A stretch of DNA of 64,000 nucleotides from Taklimakanibacter lacteus (GCA_003576695.1 QOZQ01000003.1:463500-527499), one strand, 5' to 3'; shown: positions 25,093 through 33,410, counted from the first letter of the stretch. The notes: a model not told the origin generated them from the letters alone. Program-made: numbers and translations.

Positions 25093-26094
25093 ATGAAGAC
25101 TGAATTGAACCGGGATATCGAAGCCGCATTGCAACCGCTGTCCGCCCGACCCATCTCGCATGTCTTCCTTGTCGCCTGCGGCGGTTCGCTGTCGATCATG
25201 CAGGGCGGGAAATATTTCATCGACAGGCATTCGACGAAATTGTCCTCCGACATCTTCAATGCGGATGATTTCGTGTGCCGCGCCCCGCAGAGGCTTGGCC
25301 GCAATGCCCTGGTGATATTGTGCTCGCAGACCGGGACGACGCGCGAGACGGCGCGCGCTGCGCAGCACGCGCGCGAGAAGGGGGCGCTCACCGTCGCCAT
25401 GACCCTCGACCCGGCCTCGCCGCTGGCCAAAGCCTCGGACTTCACTGTAGCCTATCAGGCTTCCTACACGACCGGCATTGCGATCGACGCTGCCGACAGC
25501 AACTATGCGGTCCTTTACATGCTGCTGACCGGTGTGCTGCGCGCCACTGACGGGATTGATCTGGTGGCGCCGGTGCTCACAAGCCTTTCGGCCCTTCAGC
25601 CGGCGATCGACAGGGCGCATCAGGTTTTCGCCGACCGCTTTGCCGATTTTGCACCACACTTCAAGGACAAGTCCGCCATCTACACACTGGCGAGCGGCCC
25701 CTCTTATGGCGCCGCCTATTCCTTCTCGACCTGTGTGCTCATGGAAATGCAGTGGTATGATTCACAAGCCGTGCATGCAAATGAGTTCTTCCATGGCCCC
25801 TTCGAAGTGGTCGACAAAAATGCCGCTTTCATTGTGCTGATCGGCTCTGACGAGACGCGCCGCCTGGCCGAGCGGGCCCGGGATTTCCTTCTGCGCTATG
25901 GGGCGGAGAGCAACATCCTCATTCTCGACAGCGCAGAACTCGATCTTTCCGCCATCGATGCCCGCTTCAGAGGATATGTCGAGCCGCTCGTCTTCTTCGA
26001 TACTCTGTGGAAATTCGCCTACCGGCTGGCGGATCTGCGCAGGCAGCCTATGCTCGAAGGCCGCCGCTACATGAAGAAGATCAGCAACTACTAA
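25093..26094 (+). CDS. SIS-domain deglycase (fructoselysine-6-phosphate deglycase-like)
   Basis: Double SIS-domain sugar-phosphate isomerase-like protein (333 aa) of the FrlB/FraB group, which splits phosphorylated Amadori compounds into glucose 6-phosphate and the free amine or amino acid. SIS motifs are HVFLVACGGSLSIMQGGKYF, LVILCSQTGTTRET and YTLASGPSYGAAYSFSTC. The family hallmark VHANEFFHGPFEVVD carries the catalytic Glu/His. The ATG at 25093 follows GAGAGAAG; an upstream frame across the operator is not used. Paired divergently with the kinase. The exact sugar-amine is not determinable from sequence. Confidence 0.85.
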   Translation: MKTELNRDIEAALQPLSARPISHVFLVACGGSLSIMQGGKYFIDRHSTKLSSDIFNADDFVCRAPQRLGRNALVILCSQTGTTRETARAAQHAREKGALTVAMTLDPASPLAKASDFTVAYQASYTTGIAIDAADSNYAVLYMLLTGVLRATDGIDLVAPVLTSLSALQPAIDRAHQVFADRFADFAPHFKDKSAIYTLASGPSYGAAYSFSTCVLMEMQWYDSQAVHANEFFHGPFEVVDKNAAFIVLIGSDETRRLAERARDFLLRYGAESNILILDSAELDLSAIDARFRGYVEPLVFFDTLWKFAYRLADLRRQPMLEGRRYMKKISNY

Positions 26095-26438
26095 GCTTTC
26101 TGCCTCGCTGAAGGGGAGGACTCGACCCTCTTTTTAAGCCGGCTCAGCATGTGGGCGGCATAGGCGGCGTAGGGGCCGATCCAGCGCTCGTGAATGCCAT
26201 GGATCGGCAGCGCATCCAGATGGTTCCAGCGCTCGCGGCCGCGCTTTTCGGCGATGATGAGTCCGGCCTCTTCCAGCACATTAAGATGCTGCATGACCGT
26301 GCAGCGGTCGAGCCGGGGCAGGAGATCGCACAGCGCGCCGGTGGTGAGCGGGCCTTCCCTTAAGGCATCGAGCATGGTCCGCCGGGTCCGATGCCCCAAG
26401 GCCTTGAACAGAAGGTCGTCTCGATCTTCAATTGACAT
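26091..26438 (-). CDS. ArsR-family (HTH_20) transcriptional regulator
   Basis: Winged-helix regulator (115 aa) of the ArsR-like group commonly paired with SRPBCC genes. The HTH reads LFKALGHRTRRTMLDALREGPLTTGALCDLLPRLDRCTVMQHLNVLEEAGLIIAEKRGRERWNHLD. No metal-binding Cys cluster of ArsR/SmtB type is seen. Start at 26438 is preferred because the alternative ATG at 26456 would place a perfect palindrome inside the coding region. It is divergent from the SRPBCC gene 53 bp away and convergent with the deglycase (4-bp overlap). Confidence 0.88.
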   Translation of the reverse strand: MSIEDRDDLLFKALGHRTRRTMLDALREGPLTTGALCDLLPRLDRCTVMQHLNVLEEAGLIIAEKRGRERWNHLDALPIHGIHERWIGPYAAYAAHMLSRLKKRVESSPSARQKA

Positions 26439-26456
26439 GTTATAAATATATAACAT
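26437..26456. promoter_or_regulatory. Operator palindrome of the ArsR/SRPBCC pair
   Basis: Perfect 8-bp inverted repeat ATGTTATA-AATA-TATAACAT abutting the arsR-type start codon and 36 bp from the SRPBCC start. The AT-rich palindrome stands out sharply in GC-rich DNA and is the only strong dyad in the spacer. Confidence 0.72.
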
Positions 26457-26491
26457 ATTAGTGGAAAGAAGAGAAGCGAAAGGAACCAGCC

Positions 26492-26944
26492 ATGGAACTT
26501 AAATTCTCGGTGGGCGGCAGGATCGCCAAGCCGGTGAGCGAGGTGTTCGAGGCGGTCGTCGATCCCAGGCAGCTCTCGCAATATTTTACGACCGGCGGCG
26601 CCAAGGGCAGGCTTGCCCCGGGCGCCGTCGTGACCTGGGACTTTCACGATTTTCCCGGCGCCTTTCCGGTCCATGTCATCGAGGTCGAGAAGGACAAGCG
26701 CATCGTGCTCGAATGGGATGCGGCCGAAGGTTCGGCAACGGTCAAGCGCACAACGGTCACCATGACCTTCGAGCCGCTCGATGATGGCCGCACGCTGGTG
26801 CGTATTGCAGAGCATGGCTGGTCCGACACGGAGAAGGGCCGTAGCGCCTCCTACGGCAATTGCGAGGGCTGGACCGGCATGCTGTGCGCTCTCAAAATGT
26901 GGATCGAGCACGGCATAAATCTGCGCCAGGGCTTCTACAAATAG
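26492..26944 (+). CDS. SRPBCC (AHSA1-like) family protein
   Basis: Bet v1-like/AHSA1 protein (150 aa): KFSVGGRIAKPVSEVFEAVVDPRQLSQYF at the N-terminus, GAVVTWDFHDFPGAF and VIEVEKDKRIVLEWD strands, TMTFEPLDDGRTLVRIAEHGW and a C-terminal helix CEGWTGMLCALKMWIEHG. Such ArsR-SRPBCC pairs are widespread and of unknown physiological role. Start ATG follows AAAGGAACC. A strong hairpin terminates the gene at 26954-26997. Confidence 0.87.
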   Translation: MELKFSVGGRIAKPVSEVFEAVVDPRQLSQYFTTGGAKGRLAPGAVVTWDFHDFPGAFPVHVIEVEKDKRIVLEWDAAEGSATVKRTTVTMTFEPLDDGRTLVRIAEHGWSDTEKGRSASYGNCEGWTGMLCALKMWIEHGINLRQGFYK

Positions 26945-26953
26945 CATTCCTGA

Positions 26954-26997
26954 GCAAATCCCTGTCGCCAAAGTCGGGTAACTTTGGCGGGATTTGC
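26954..26997. terminator. Bidirectional terminator hairpin
   Basis: Long inverted repeat: GCAAATCC (26954-26961) with GGATTTGC (26990-26997), and inside it CGCCAAAGT (26966-26974) with ACTTTGGCG (26981-26989). It fills the 54-bp gap between the convergent SRPBCC and GlxA-type genes. Confidence 0.75.
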
Positions 26998-26998
26998 C

Positions 26999-27982
26999 TT
27001 ATGCCGCCGGCCTCACCGCGAAGCGCTTGCGGTAGTCCGCGGGTCTCAGTCCCACCACCTTCTGGAACACCTTGCGGAAGGAGCTTGCATCCTCATAGCC
27101 GACATCGAAGGCCACCTGGTCGACGGTGCGGTTGGTGAGCTCCAGCATCTCGCGCGCCTTGCCGACGCGCAGGCGCTGGCAATATTCGGTGGGATTGAAG
27201 TCGGTTGCCTTGCGGAAGCGGCGGATGAAGGTACGCTCCTCGAGCCCGGCATGTGCCGCCATATCGGCCAGCGTCGCTTGCCGAAGACCGTCCTTCTGCA
27301 GCCAGTGCTGCACTTTCAGCACCGCCTCATCGCCATGATGAAGCTTGGGCGTGAAGGTGCTGTAGAAGCGCTGCTCGCGCCCGGCCGTGTCGATGAGGAA
27401 GAAACGCGCCGTCGCCAGCATGACCGTCGGGCCGAGGAAGCGGCCGACCAGCTTGAGGCCGAGATCGGTCCACGACATGATCCCGCCCGTCGTGATGATA
27501 TCGCCATCATCGATCATCAGCTTGTCGCCATCGACATGGATCTCGGGATGAAGTTTCTTGAGCACGGGAGCATAGCCCCAATGCGTCGTGGCTTTACGGT
27601 CACGCAACAACCCGGTCTCGGCAAGAAGGAAAGTGCCGCCGCAGACCGAGCAGAGCGTGACACCTTCATTGTGCCTTTCAGCGAGCCAGGCCGCGAAGGA
27701 CCGGCTCGTCTCCAGCGCCGGCGGTCCGGCAAGGGTCGGCGGCGCGATGACGACGCTGGGCCGCGATGGGACGCCTTCATGCGTGTCGAAGCTCACTTCC
27801 ACCGTCTGGGCTTCGGGCCCCGCCCTCCAATGGGTGACGCGCAAGGTGGCGGCATCTTTGCCGCCAAGCTCGCGCGAGAGGCGGCTGGCCTCGCAGAAGA
27901 GATCGGTCAGGCCGTGGAGTGCCGCGCGCTGGCAGTGGCGGTAGTCGAGAATGGCGATTTCGGCGATGGGCGCTTTGGACAT
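26999..27982 (-). CDS. GlxA-type transcriptional regulator (DJ-1/PfpI + AraC HTH)
   Basis: AraC-family regulator (327 aa) with an N-terminal class-I glutamine amidotransferase-like DJ-1/PfpI domain (about 1-190; elbow [17 protein letters not shown]) and a C-terminal double HTH (about 225-320; [36 protein letters not shown] and [35 protein letters not shown]). It is divergent from the alpha/beta hydrolase gene; two perfect 13-bp direct repeats with a 21-bp period sit at its own 5' end, as expected for AraC-type binding. Confidence 0.92.
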   Translation of the reverse strand: MSKAPIAEIAILDYRHCQRAALHGLTDLFCEASRLSRELGGKDAATLRVTHWRAGPEAQTVEVSFDTHEGVPSRPSVVIAPPTLAGPPALETSRSFAAWLAERHNEGVTLCSVCGGTFLLAETGLLRDRKATTHWGYAPVLKKLHPEIHVDGDKLMIDDGDIITTGGIMSWTDLGLKLVGRFLGPTVMLATARFFLIDTAGREQRFYSTFTPKLHHGDEAVLKVQHWLQKDGLRQATLADMAAHAGLEERTFIRRFRKATDFNPTEYCQRLRVGKAREMLELTNRTVDQVAFDVGYEDASSFRKVFQKVVGLRPADYRKRFAVRPAA

Positions 27983-27986
27983 TGTT

Positions 27987-28020
27987 TGTCAGTTTTGCCT
28001 TGCAGAATGTCAGTTTTGCC
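27987..28020. promoter_or_regulatory. AraC-type operator: TGTCAGTTTTGCC direct repeat
   Basis: TGTCAGTTTTGCC occurs identically at 27987-27999 and 28008-28020. The 21-bp period equals two helical turns and matches the half-site spacing of AraC-family activators. It lies between the divergent GlxA-type regulator and alpha/beta hydrolase genes. Confidence 0.8.
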
Positions 28021-28101
28021 AATCCGCATCATGGGCCAAATGCCCTATCTTTTCCATGTCAAAGACGGTCAATGTCGCTTTTAGCAAAAGGAATCAAAAA
28101 C

Positions 28102-28926
28102 ATGCCTATGATCAAGACCAAGGATGGCGTCGACATCTTCTATAAGGACTGGGGCCAGGGCCAGCCCATCGTCTTCAGCCATGGCTGGCCGCTTTCCGCC
28201 GATGACTGGGACGCCCAGATGCTCTTCTTCCTGCACAAGGGTTTCCGCGTCATCGCCCATGACCGCCGCGGCCATGGGCGCTCGACCCAGGTCGGCAGCG
28301 GCCATGACATGGATCACTATGCCGACGACCTTGCTGCGCTGACGGCGCATCTCGATCTGAAGGATGCGGTGCATGTCGGCCATTCGACCGGCGGCGGCGA
28401 AGTGGTGCATTACATCGCCCGTCACGGCGAGGCGCGTGTGTCGAAGGCGGCGATCATTGCCGCGGTGCCGCCCTTGATGGTGAAGACGCCGGCCAATCCG
28501 GGCGGGCTGCCCAAGGACGTGTTCGATGGTCTCCAGGAGCAGGTCGCAACCAACCGCGCGCAATTCTACTATGATCTGCCGGCGGGCCCGTTCTACGGCT
28601 ACAACCGGCCGGGCGCCAAGCCGCAGCAGGCGGTCATCTGGAACTGGTGGCGCCAGGGCATGATGGGCGGCGCCAAAGCGCATTATGATGGCATCGTTGC
28701 TTTCTCGCAGACCGATTTCACCGAGGACCTGAAGAAGATCAAGGTGCCGGTGCTGGTGATGCATGGCGATGACGATCAGATCGTGCCCTATGCCGATTCA
28801 GCGCCGCTCTCCGCCAAGCTCCTGCAGAACGGCGTGCTCAAGACCTATAAGGGCTTCGCGCATGGCATGCCGACGACCGAGGCCGCGACGATCAACGCGG
28901 ATCTGTTGGCGTTCATCAAAGGGTAA
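28102..28926 (+). CDS. Alpha/beta hydrolase (non-heme chloroperoxidase-like esterase)
   Basis: Alpha/beta-hydrolase-fold protein (274 aa) of the cofactor-free haloperoxidase/arylesterase group. Oxyanion segment [26 protein letters not shown], nucleophile elbow VGHSTGGGE (Ser about 96), acidic residue in [11 protein letters not shown] and the final His in [11 protein letters not shown]. These enzymes hydrolyse small esters or lactones and form peracids. ATG at 28102 follows AAAAGGAATC. Regulated presumably by the divergent GlxA-type protein. Confidence 0.9.
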   Translation: MPMIKTKDGVDIFYKDWGQGQPIVFSHGWPLSADDWDAQMLFFLHKGFRVIAHDRRGHGRSTQVGSGHDMDHYADDLAALTAHLDLKDAVHVGHSTGGGEVVHYIARHGEARVSKAAIIAAVPPLMVKTPANPGGLPKDVFDGLQEQVATNRAQFYYDLPAGPFYGYNRPGAKPQQAVIWNWWRQGMMGGAKAHYDGIVAFSQTDFTEDLKKIKVPVLVMHGDDDQIVPYADSAPLSAKLLQNGVLKTYKGFAHGMPTTEAATINADLLAFIKG

Positions 28927-28942
28927 TCTCCCTCCACATTTT

Positions 28943-28975
28943 CCCCTTCTCCCATGCTGCGCACGGGAGAAGGGG
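28943..28975. terminator. Terminator-like hairpin
   Basis: Perfect 11-bp stem CCCCTTCTCCC (28943-28953) / GGGAGAAGGGG (28965-28975) followed by ATTTATTTG. Downstream of the hydrolase and upstream of the convergent VOC gene. Confidence 0.7.
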
Positions 28976-29003
28976 ATTTATTTGTAAGAGAGATAAGATA
29001 AGG

Positions 29004-29462
29004 CTACGCCGCCTTGTCCTTCTGCTGCCTGAGGAAGGCCTCGACGCGCTTCTTCAGCTCCGGCACCGAGATGTCTTCCTTATGCGTTGCCACCATCCAG
29101 CTGTTGCCGGAGAAATCCTTCACGCCACCGCAGCGGTCGCCATAGAACATGTCCATCGGTTCCATGACGCTCTTGCCGCCTGCCTTGACGGCGCGCTGGT
29201 AGGCCGCATCCGCATCATTGACATAGAGATAGAAAGTCGCCGCCGACGCGGGTGCCTGCTCGCTTTCATCGGCCAGCATGACGCGTGAATCGCCGATCTT
29301 CACTTCCGCATGCATGATCGATCCATCCGGGCGTTTCATCGGCTCATGCGTCATTTCCGCATCGAATGCTTGGCCCAGAAATTCGATGACCTTGTCGGCG
29401 CCGCGAACCGTCACATAGGGCGTTACCGCGTGATAGCCGTCAGGAATAGGTTTCACTGCCAT
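29004..29462 (-). CDS. VOC family protein (PhnB-like)
   Basis: Vicinal-oxygen-chelate fold protein (152 aa) of the PhnB/glyoxalase-like group. N-terminal VTPYVTVRGADKVIEFLGQAFDAE, HAEVKIGDSRVMLADE and C-terminal YGDRCGGVKDFSGNSWMVATH match PhnB-like proteins, which are of unknown activity. ATG at 29462 is preceded by AAGGAGAGCTCC. It is a single gene, facing the hydrolase across a hairpin. Confidence 0.88.
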   Translation of the reverse strand: MAVKPIPDGYHAVTPYVTVRGADKVIEFLGQAFDAEMTHEPMKRPDGSIMHAEVKIGDSRVMLADESEQAPASAATFYLYVNDADAAYQRAVKAGGKSVMEPMDMFYGDRCGGVKDFSGNSWMVATHKEDISVPELKKRVEAFLRQQKDKAA

Positions 29463-29614
29463 GGAGCTCTCCTTGTGTTTCGGGAACAGGACGAGCAGCC
29501 GCGGAGGCGCGGTTGTTCAAGGGCTTTAACGGTCGGGGCACGGCAGGGTTCCGACAGTTTTGCAGAATCTGCGAAGCCTGCCTTATGAGGAAGGGGCAAT
29601 GCCAGGAGGCAGAC

Positions 29615-30100
29615 ATGAAGCACGGCAAGACCGGGCCGGAACTCGATCAGTTCGACATCACGCTCCTGAATATCGTCCAGGAGAATAATCTCCTGACGAC
29701 GGAGCAACTGGCTGGCAAAGTGGGGCTATCGGCGACCGCCTGCCAGCGCCGGCTGAAGCGACTGCGCGCCGAGGGCGCCATTTCGGCCGATGTGTCGCTG
29801 ATCTCGGGCGATGCGGCGGGAACGCCGGTGACCCTCGTCGTGCTGGTCTCGCTCGAGCGCGAGCAGCGCGACCTGCTCGATGGATTCAAGCGCCGCATCG
29901 CGAGCTACCCTGAAGTGACCCAGTGCTATTATGTTACCGGCAATGCCGATTTCATCCTGGTGGTGCGCGTCGCGTCCATGGAGGATTATGGCGCATTCAC
30001 CGAACACGCCTTCTTCGGCGACAAGAACGTCAAGGCCTTCCAGACCTATGCCGCGATGCAGACGGTCAAGTTCACGACCAAATACCATCTCACCGAGTGA
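29615..30100 (+). CDS. Lrp/AsnC-family transcriptional regulator
   Basis: Lrp-type regulator (161 aa) with N-terminal HTH LDQFDITLLNIVQENNLLTTEQLAGKVGLSATACQRRLKRLRAEGAI and a C-terminal RAM ligand-binding domain (VTQCYYVTGNADFILVVRVASMEDYGAF). The ATG at 29615 follows CAGGAGGCAGAC. It converges on the diaminopropionate ammonia-lyase-like gene with an 8-bp gap; Lrp regulators commonly sit beside amino-acid degradation genes, so that operon is a likely target. Confidence 0.92.
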   Translation: MKHGKTGPELDQFDITLLNIVQENNLLTTEQLAGKVGLSATACQRRLKRLRAEGAISADVSLISGDAAGTPVTLVVLVSLEREQRDLLDGFKRRIASYPEVTQCYYVTGNADFILVVRVASMEDYGAFTEHAFFGDKNVKAFQTYAAMQTVKFTTKYHLTE

Positions 30101-30108
30101 CCTGTGGC

Positions 30109-31308
30109 TTATCGGCGCCTGGCGCCGCTCCACATGCTGCGATCGGTCGGGCCTTCGGTGACGATCACCAGGACCTTCGCATGGCGATCGAGCTTCAACT
30201 CGGCGGCAAGGCGCTCATCGCTCAGCAGCCGCTCGAGCCCGGCAAGCCCCGCCGCACCCGATTCACCCGCTTCGATCACAGCATCTGCGCCTTCGGGCCA
30301 GGCGAGATGCCTGACCGCCTTGCGCGCGTCGTCTTCCGAGACCGTGACATAAGCATCGGCCAGCGCATGGACGACCGGCCAGGCGAGCGGCGAGGGCCGC
30401 TGGCATTCGAGCATCGCCATGATGGTGGCCGGTCCATGCGGCAGCATGACGAGGCGGCCGGCGCGGGCGCTTTCGGTGAGGCATGCCGCGCGTTCGGGCT
30501 CGACGATGATGAAGCGCGGGCGCTTTTCGCCTTGTGTCATCGCTGTCCAGTGTCCGAAGATGCTGGCGGCAATGCCGCCGACGCCCGCTTGCACGAAGAC
30601 ATGGGTGAAGCTCAAGCTCCGCCTTTGCGCCTCGGCAAGGATCTCATCGACCAGGATCGAATAGCCTTCCATCACATGGCCGCAGATCTGCGCCGCGTCC
30701 GGATCATCCGCCGCGACGATATCGGGAACCAGCACCCAGCCATGGCGGTCGACCGAGCGCGCCGCCTCGGCGACGGAATCATCATAGGAGCCGGCGATGC
30801 GGACGATCTCGGCGCCGAGCCGCTCTATATGGGCGACGCGCTCTTCGCTCACCCCGGCATGGAGAAAGATCTTGCAGCGGGCGCCGACGAGACGGGCGCC
30901 GGCGGCGACGGAGCGGCCGTGATTGCCGTCGGAGGCACAGCATACGGTGAGTTCGGCGCAGAGTTCGCGCAGCTGGGGAGAGGTGATCTCAGCCGGCAAT
31001 ATCTTGCGGCCAAGCGCCTTCTCGGCCCGCTTCTGCGCGACGCGCAGCACCGCATAGGCGCCGCCCAGACCCTTGAAGCTCAAAAGGCCGAGGCGGAAGG
31101 ATTCATCCTTGGCGTGAAGACTGGCAATGCCGAGCTTGCTCGCCAGCGCCCTGAGGGGGAGCAGGGGAGTCGGTGGATGATGCGGGAAGGCTTGCAGATA
31201 TTGCTGCGGCTCGGCCGAGGCGCCGGCGGCGCACCACCAGGGCAGGGCGTCAAGCCTGGGACGCGTGCCGGCGGAGGGCACAAAGGCGGTGGCGGTCTCG
31301 ATGATCAT
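30109..31308 (-). CDS. Diaminopropionate ammonia-lyase-like PLP enzyme
   Basis: Fold-type II PLP enzyme (399 aa) most like diaminopropionate ammonia-lyase (DpaL/YgeX), which converts 2,3-diaminopropionate to pyruvate and ammonia. The PLP lysine is K79 in SFKGLGG, preceded by KDESFRLG; the asparagine loop ASDGNHGRSVA and the glycine-rich phosphate cup VQAGVGGIA are present. It is 39 bp downstream of the M20 amidohydrolase on the same strand. YgeX/YgeY-type pairings of this kind occur in other bacteria. Threonine-deaminase-like activity remains an alternative. Confidence 0.85.
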   Translation of the reverse strand: MIIETATAFVPSAGTRPRLDALPWWCAAGASAEPQQYLQAFPHHPPTPLLPLRALASKLGIASLHAKDESFRLGLLSFKGLGGAYAVLRVAQKRAEKALGRKILPAEITSPQLRELCAELTVCCASDGNHGRSVAAGARLVGARCKIFLHAGVSEERVAHIERLGAEIVRIAGSYDDSVAEAARSVDRHGWVLVPDIVAADDPDAAQICGHVMEGYSILVDEILAEAQRRSLSFTHVFVQAGVGGIAASIFGHWTAMTQGEKRPRFIIVEPERAACLTESARAGRLVMLPHGPATIMAMLECQRPSPLAWPVVHALADAYVTVSEDDARKAVRHLAWPEGADAVIEAGESGAAGLAGLERLLSDERLAAELKLDRHAKVLVIVTEGPTDRSMWSGARRR

Positions 31309-31347
31309 AGAGGCATTCCCATCTGTCGGTTCTTCTTGATTGTCTGT

Positions 31348-32514
31348 TCAGGCCGGCAATTTGCGATGCACGATCGACGACCAGTAGGCGATGCCGGGGC
31401 CAAGGGCCGCGTCATTGAAGTCGTAATGCGGGTTGTGCAGCGGCTGGCCGTTGGCACCATCCACGCCATTGCCGAGAAAGGCGAAATTGCCGGGCTTGTG
31501 GTTGAGGAAGAGGCCGAAATCCTCAGAGCCCATCAGCGGCTCAGGCTCGGCATCGACGCGGTCGATGCCGGGCGTCGCCCTGGCGGCAGCAAGCGCATGC
31601 TGGCTGGCGCTATCGTGATTGACGGTCGAGGCGAATTCCTGCGTGTAAGTCACATCCACTTCGGCGCCGAAGCTCTGGGCAATGCCGGCTGCAATGCGGC
31701 GCATCTCGGCTTCGATGATCTTCTGGATTTCGGGGCGGTAGCTGCGCGTATCGCCCTTGAGGATCACAGTCTCGGGCAGCACATTGCGCGTGCCGTCGGT
31801 CAGCACTTCCGTCACCGAGACGACGGCGGTATCGAGCGCTGAGACGCGGCGCGACACGATCGTCTGCAGCGCCAGGATCGCATGCGCTGCAATGACGATC
31901 GGATCATTGGCCACTTGCGGGCGCGCCGCATGGCCGCCCTTGCCGCGGAAGCGGATCTCGAAATTGTCTTCCGAAGCCATCAGCGGGCCGGCGCGCGTCG
32001 CGAAGGCGCCGACCGGCATGCCGGGCATGTTGTGGATGCCGTAGATCTCGGCGAAGGCGAAACGCTCGAACAGGCCATCGGCGATCATCGCCTTGGCGCC
32101 GCGGCCATGCTCCTCATTGGGCTGGAAGATGAAATGGACGGTGCCGGAGAACTGCCCATGCCGGCTCAGATGATGGGCGGCCCCCAGCAGCATGGCCATA
32201 TGGCCGTCATGGCCGCAGGCAGGCATCTGGCCCTGATGCGTCGAGGCATAGGGCAGGTTGGTCTGCTCCGTGATCTTGAGCGCATCCATGTCGGCGCGCA
32301 GCGCAATCGCCTGGCTGCCGGACCCTTTGCGCAAGATGCCGACCACCCCGGTCTGGCCGATGCCCTGATGCACCTCAAGCCCGAAGGAGCGAAGTTTCTC
32401 GGCGACGAAGGCGGAAGTCTTATGCTCGCCGAAGCCCAACTCCGGGATGGAATGGAGATGGCGCCGCCATTCCCTGGCGGCGTCGATCTGGCTTGCTTCC
32501 GGCGTCGTCGGCAT
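31348..32514 (-). CDS. M20 family amidohydrolase (hippurate hydrolase/aminoacylase-like)
   Basis: Metal-dependent amidohydrolase (388 aa) of peptidase family M20D, which removes acyl groups from N-acyl amino acids. Metal and catalytic motifs are RADMDAL at 73-79, CGHDGH at 100-105, QPNEEHGRGAKAM (catalytic and metal Glu), GIHNMPG and PLMGSEDFG. ATG at 32514 has GGGAGCCCTCC upstream. Likely cotranscribed with the ammonia-lyase gene, suggesting N-acylated diaminopropionate or a similar amino acid as starting compound (inference). Confidence 0.9.
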   Translation of the reverse strand: MPTTPEASQIDAAREWRRHLHSIPELGFGEHKTSAFVAEKLRSFGLEVHQGIGQTGVVGILRKGSGSQAIALRADMDALKITEQTNLPYASTHQGQMPACGHDGHMAMLLGAAHHLSRHGQFSGTVHFIFQPNEEHGRGAKAMIADGLFERFAFAEIYGIHNMPGMPVGAFATRAGPLMASEDNFEIRFRGKGGHAARPQVANDPIVIAAHAILALQTIVSRRVSALDTAVVSVTEVLTDGTRNVLPETVILKGDTRSYRPEIQKIIEAEMRRIAAGIAQSFGAEVDVTYTQEFASTVNHDSASQHALAAARATPGIDRVDAEPEPLMGSEDFGLFLNHKPGNFAFLGNGVDGANGQPLHNPHYDFNDAALGPGIAYWSSIVHRKLPA

Positions 32515-32624
32515 GGAGGGCTCCCTGGGTATTGGCCTGATGGCGCAGTCCACATTTGCCCGATTAAGGCCTGTTAAGTTCGGCGAAAACTATGCCGAAA
32601 CGCAGAAAAGCTGCGAAATGAACG

Positions 32625-33245
32625 TCACGACTTGGAGTTCACTGCGCCAAACCTTAGCCCATCCATCAACAACGCGACCAATCGCTTCGACCGCTCCCGC
32701 CAGTCAGCCGTCTTGGGGGCGCCATAGATGCCGGAGAGTGCATGCATGACATCCGAGCTTTCGATATCGGCGCGGATCGTGCCGGAGGCGATGGCGGCAT
32801 CGATAAGTTTCTGCAGCGCGGCCGGGATCCGGCCTGAGGATTCGGCGAAGAATTCGGAATTGCTGGCAACGAGCAGCTTGAGGCTGTCGGCCATGCCGCG
32901 CTTGGCGGCGATGTAATCGACGAAGCGCTGCATCCATTCGGCCAGCGCCACATCGGGTGGATACTTGCGGGCGAGGGCTTCGGCTGCCTGGCAAAGCTCC
33001 TCGACCTCGCGCCGGTAGATGACCTCGACCAGATGCTCGCGGGTGGGAAAATGCCGGTAGAGCGTGCCGATGCCGACGCCGGCGCGCTCGGCGATCTCTT
33101 CGAGCGATGTGTCGATGCCATGCTGGAAGAAAGCGAGCCCGGCCGCCTTGATGAGCTTGTCGCGATTCTTCTGGGCATCGGCGCGCAGCGCCTTTTCCGC
33201 CGGGGCAGGGACAGCTTGGCGAGATTTGGCGGGACGCTTTGCCAT
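32625..33245 (-). CDS. TetR-family transcriptional regulator
   Basis: TetR repressor (206 aa): after a basic N-tail, the HTH reads KLIKAAGLAFFQHGIDTSLEEIAERAGVGIGTLYRHFPTREHLVEVIYRREV. The remaining helices form the ligand and dimer domain. ATG at 33245 is chosen; an upstream GTG-like start at 33266 is possible. It is divergent from the molybdenum-hydroxylase operon with a perfect 14-bp palindrome between them, so it most likely represses that operon. Confidence 0.92.
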   Translation of the reverse strand: MAKRPAKSRQAVPAPAEKALRADAQKNRDKLIKAAGLAFFQHGIDTSLEEIAERAGVGIGTLYRHFPTREHLVEVIYRREVEELCQAAEALARKYPPDVALAEWMQRFVDYIAAKRGMADSLKLLVASNSEFFAESSGRIPAALQKLIDAAIASGTIRADIESSDVMHALSGIYGAPKTADWRERSKRLVALLMDGLRFGAVNSKS

Positions 33246-33309
33246 TATTTCACACGCGCGTCCCAATTGGGGTCTTGAATCGCCATCCCTGATCTCTTAG
33301 CTTGATAAA

Positions 33310-33323
33310 CGGAGGCGCCTCCG
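33310..33323. promoter_or_regulatory. TetR operator candidate CGGAGGCGCCTCCG
   Basis: Perfect 14-bp palindrome in the 165-bp spacer between tetR and the molybdenum-hydroxylase operon, 64 bp upstream of tetR's start and 87 bp upstream of the iron-sulfur subunit. No other strong dyad was found there. Confidence 0.68.
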
Positions 33324-33410
33324 ATTATATCCGGGACGCCTTCGAATTGTTACCCCATCCGGAACCGAAATGTCAGCCCTTTGCAGGGCGGCAGAGTGAG
33401 GCCCGCATCC

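Noticed and set aside
29923..31842. 639-codon open frame on the + strand
   Set aside because: It runs antisense through the ammonia-lyase and M20 genes, both with complete active-site motifs; its translation is low-complexity Arg/Gly/Asp.
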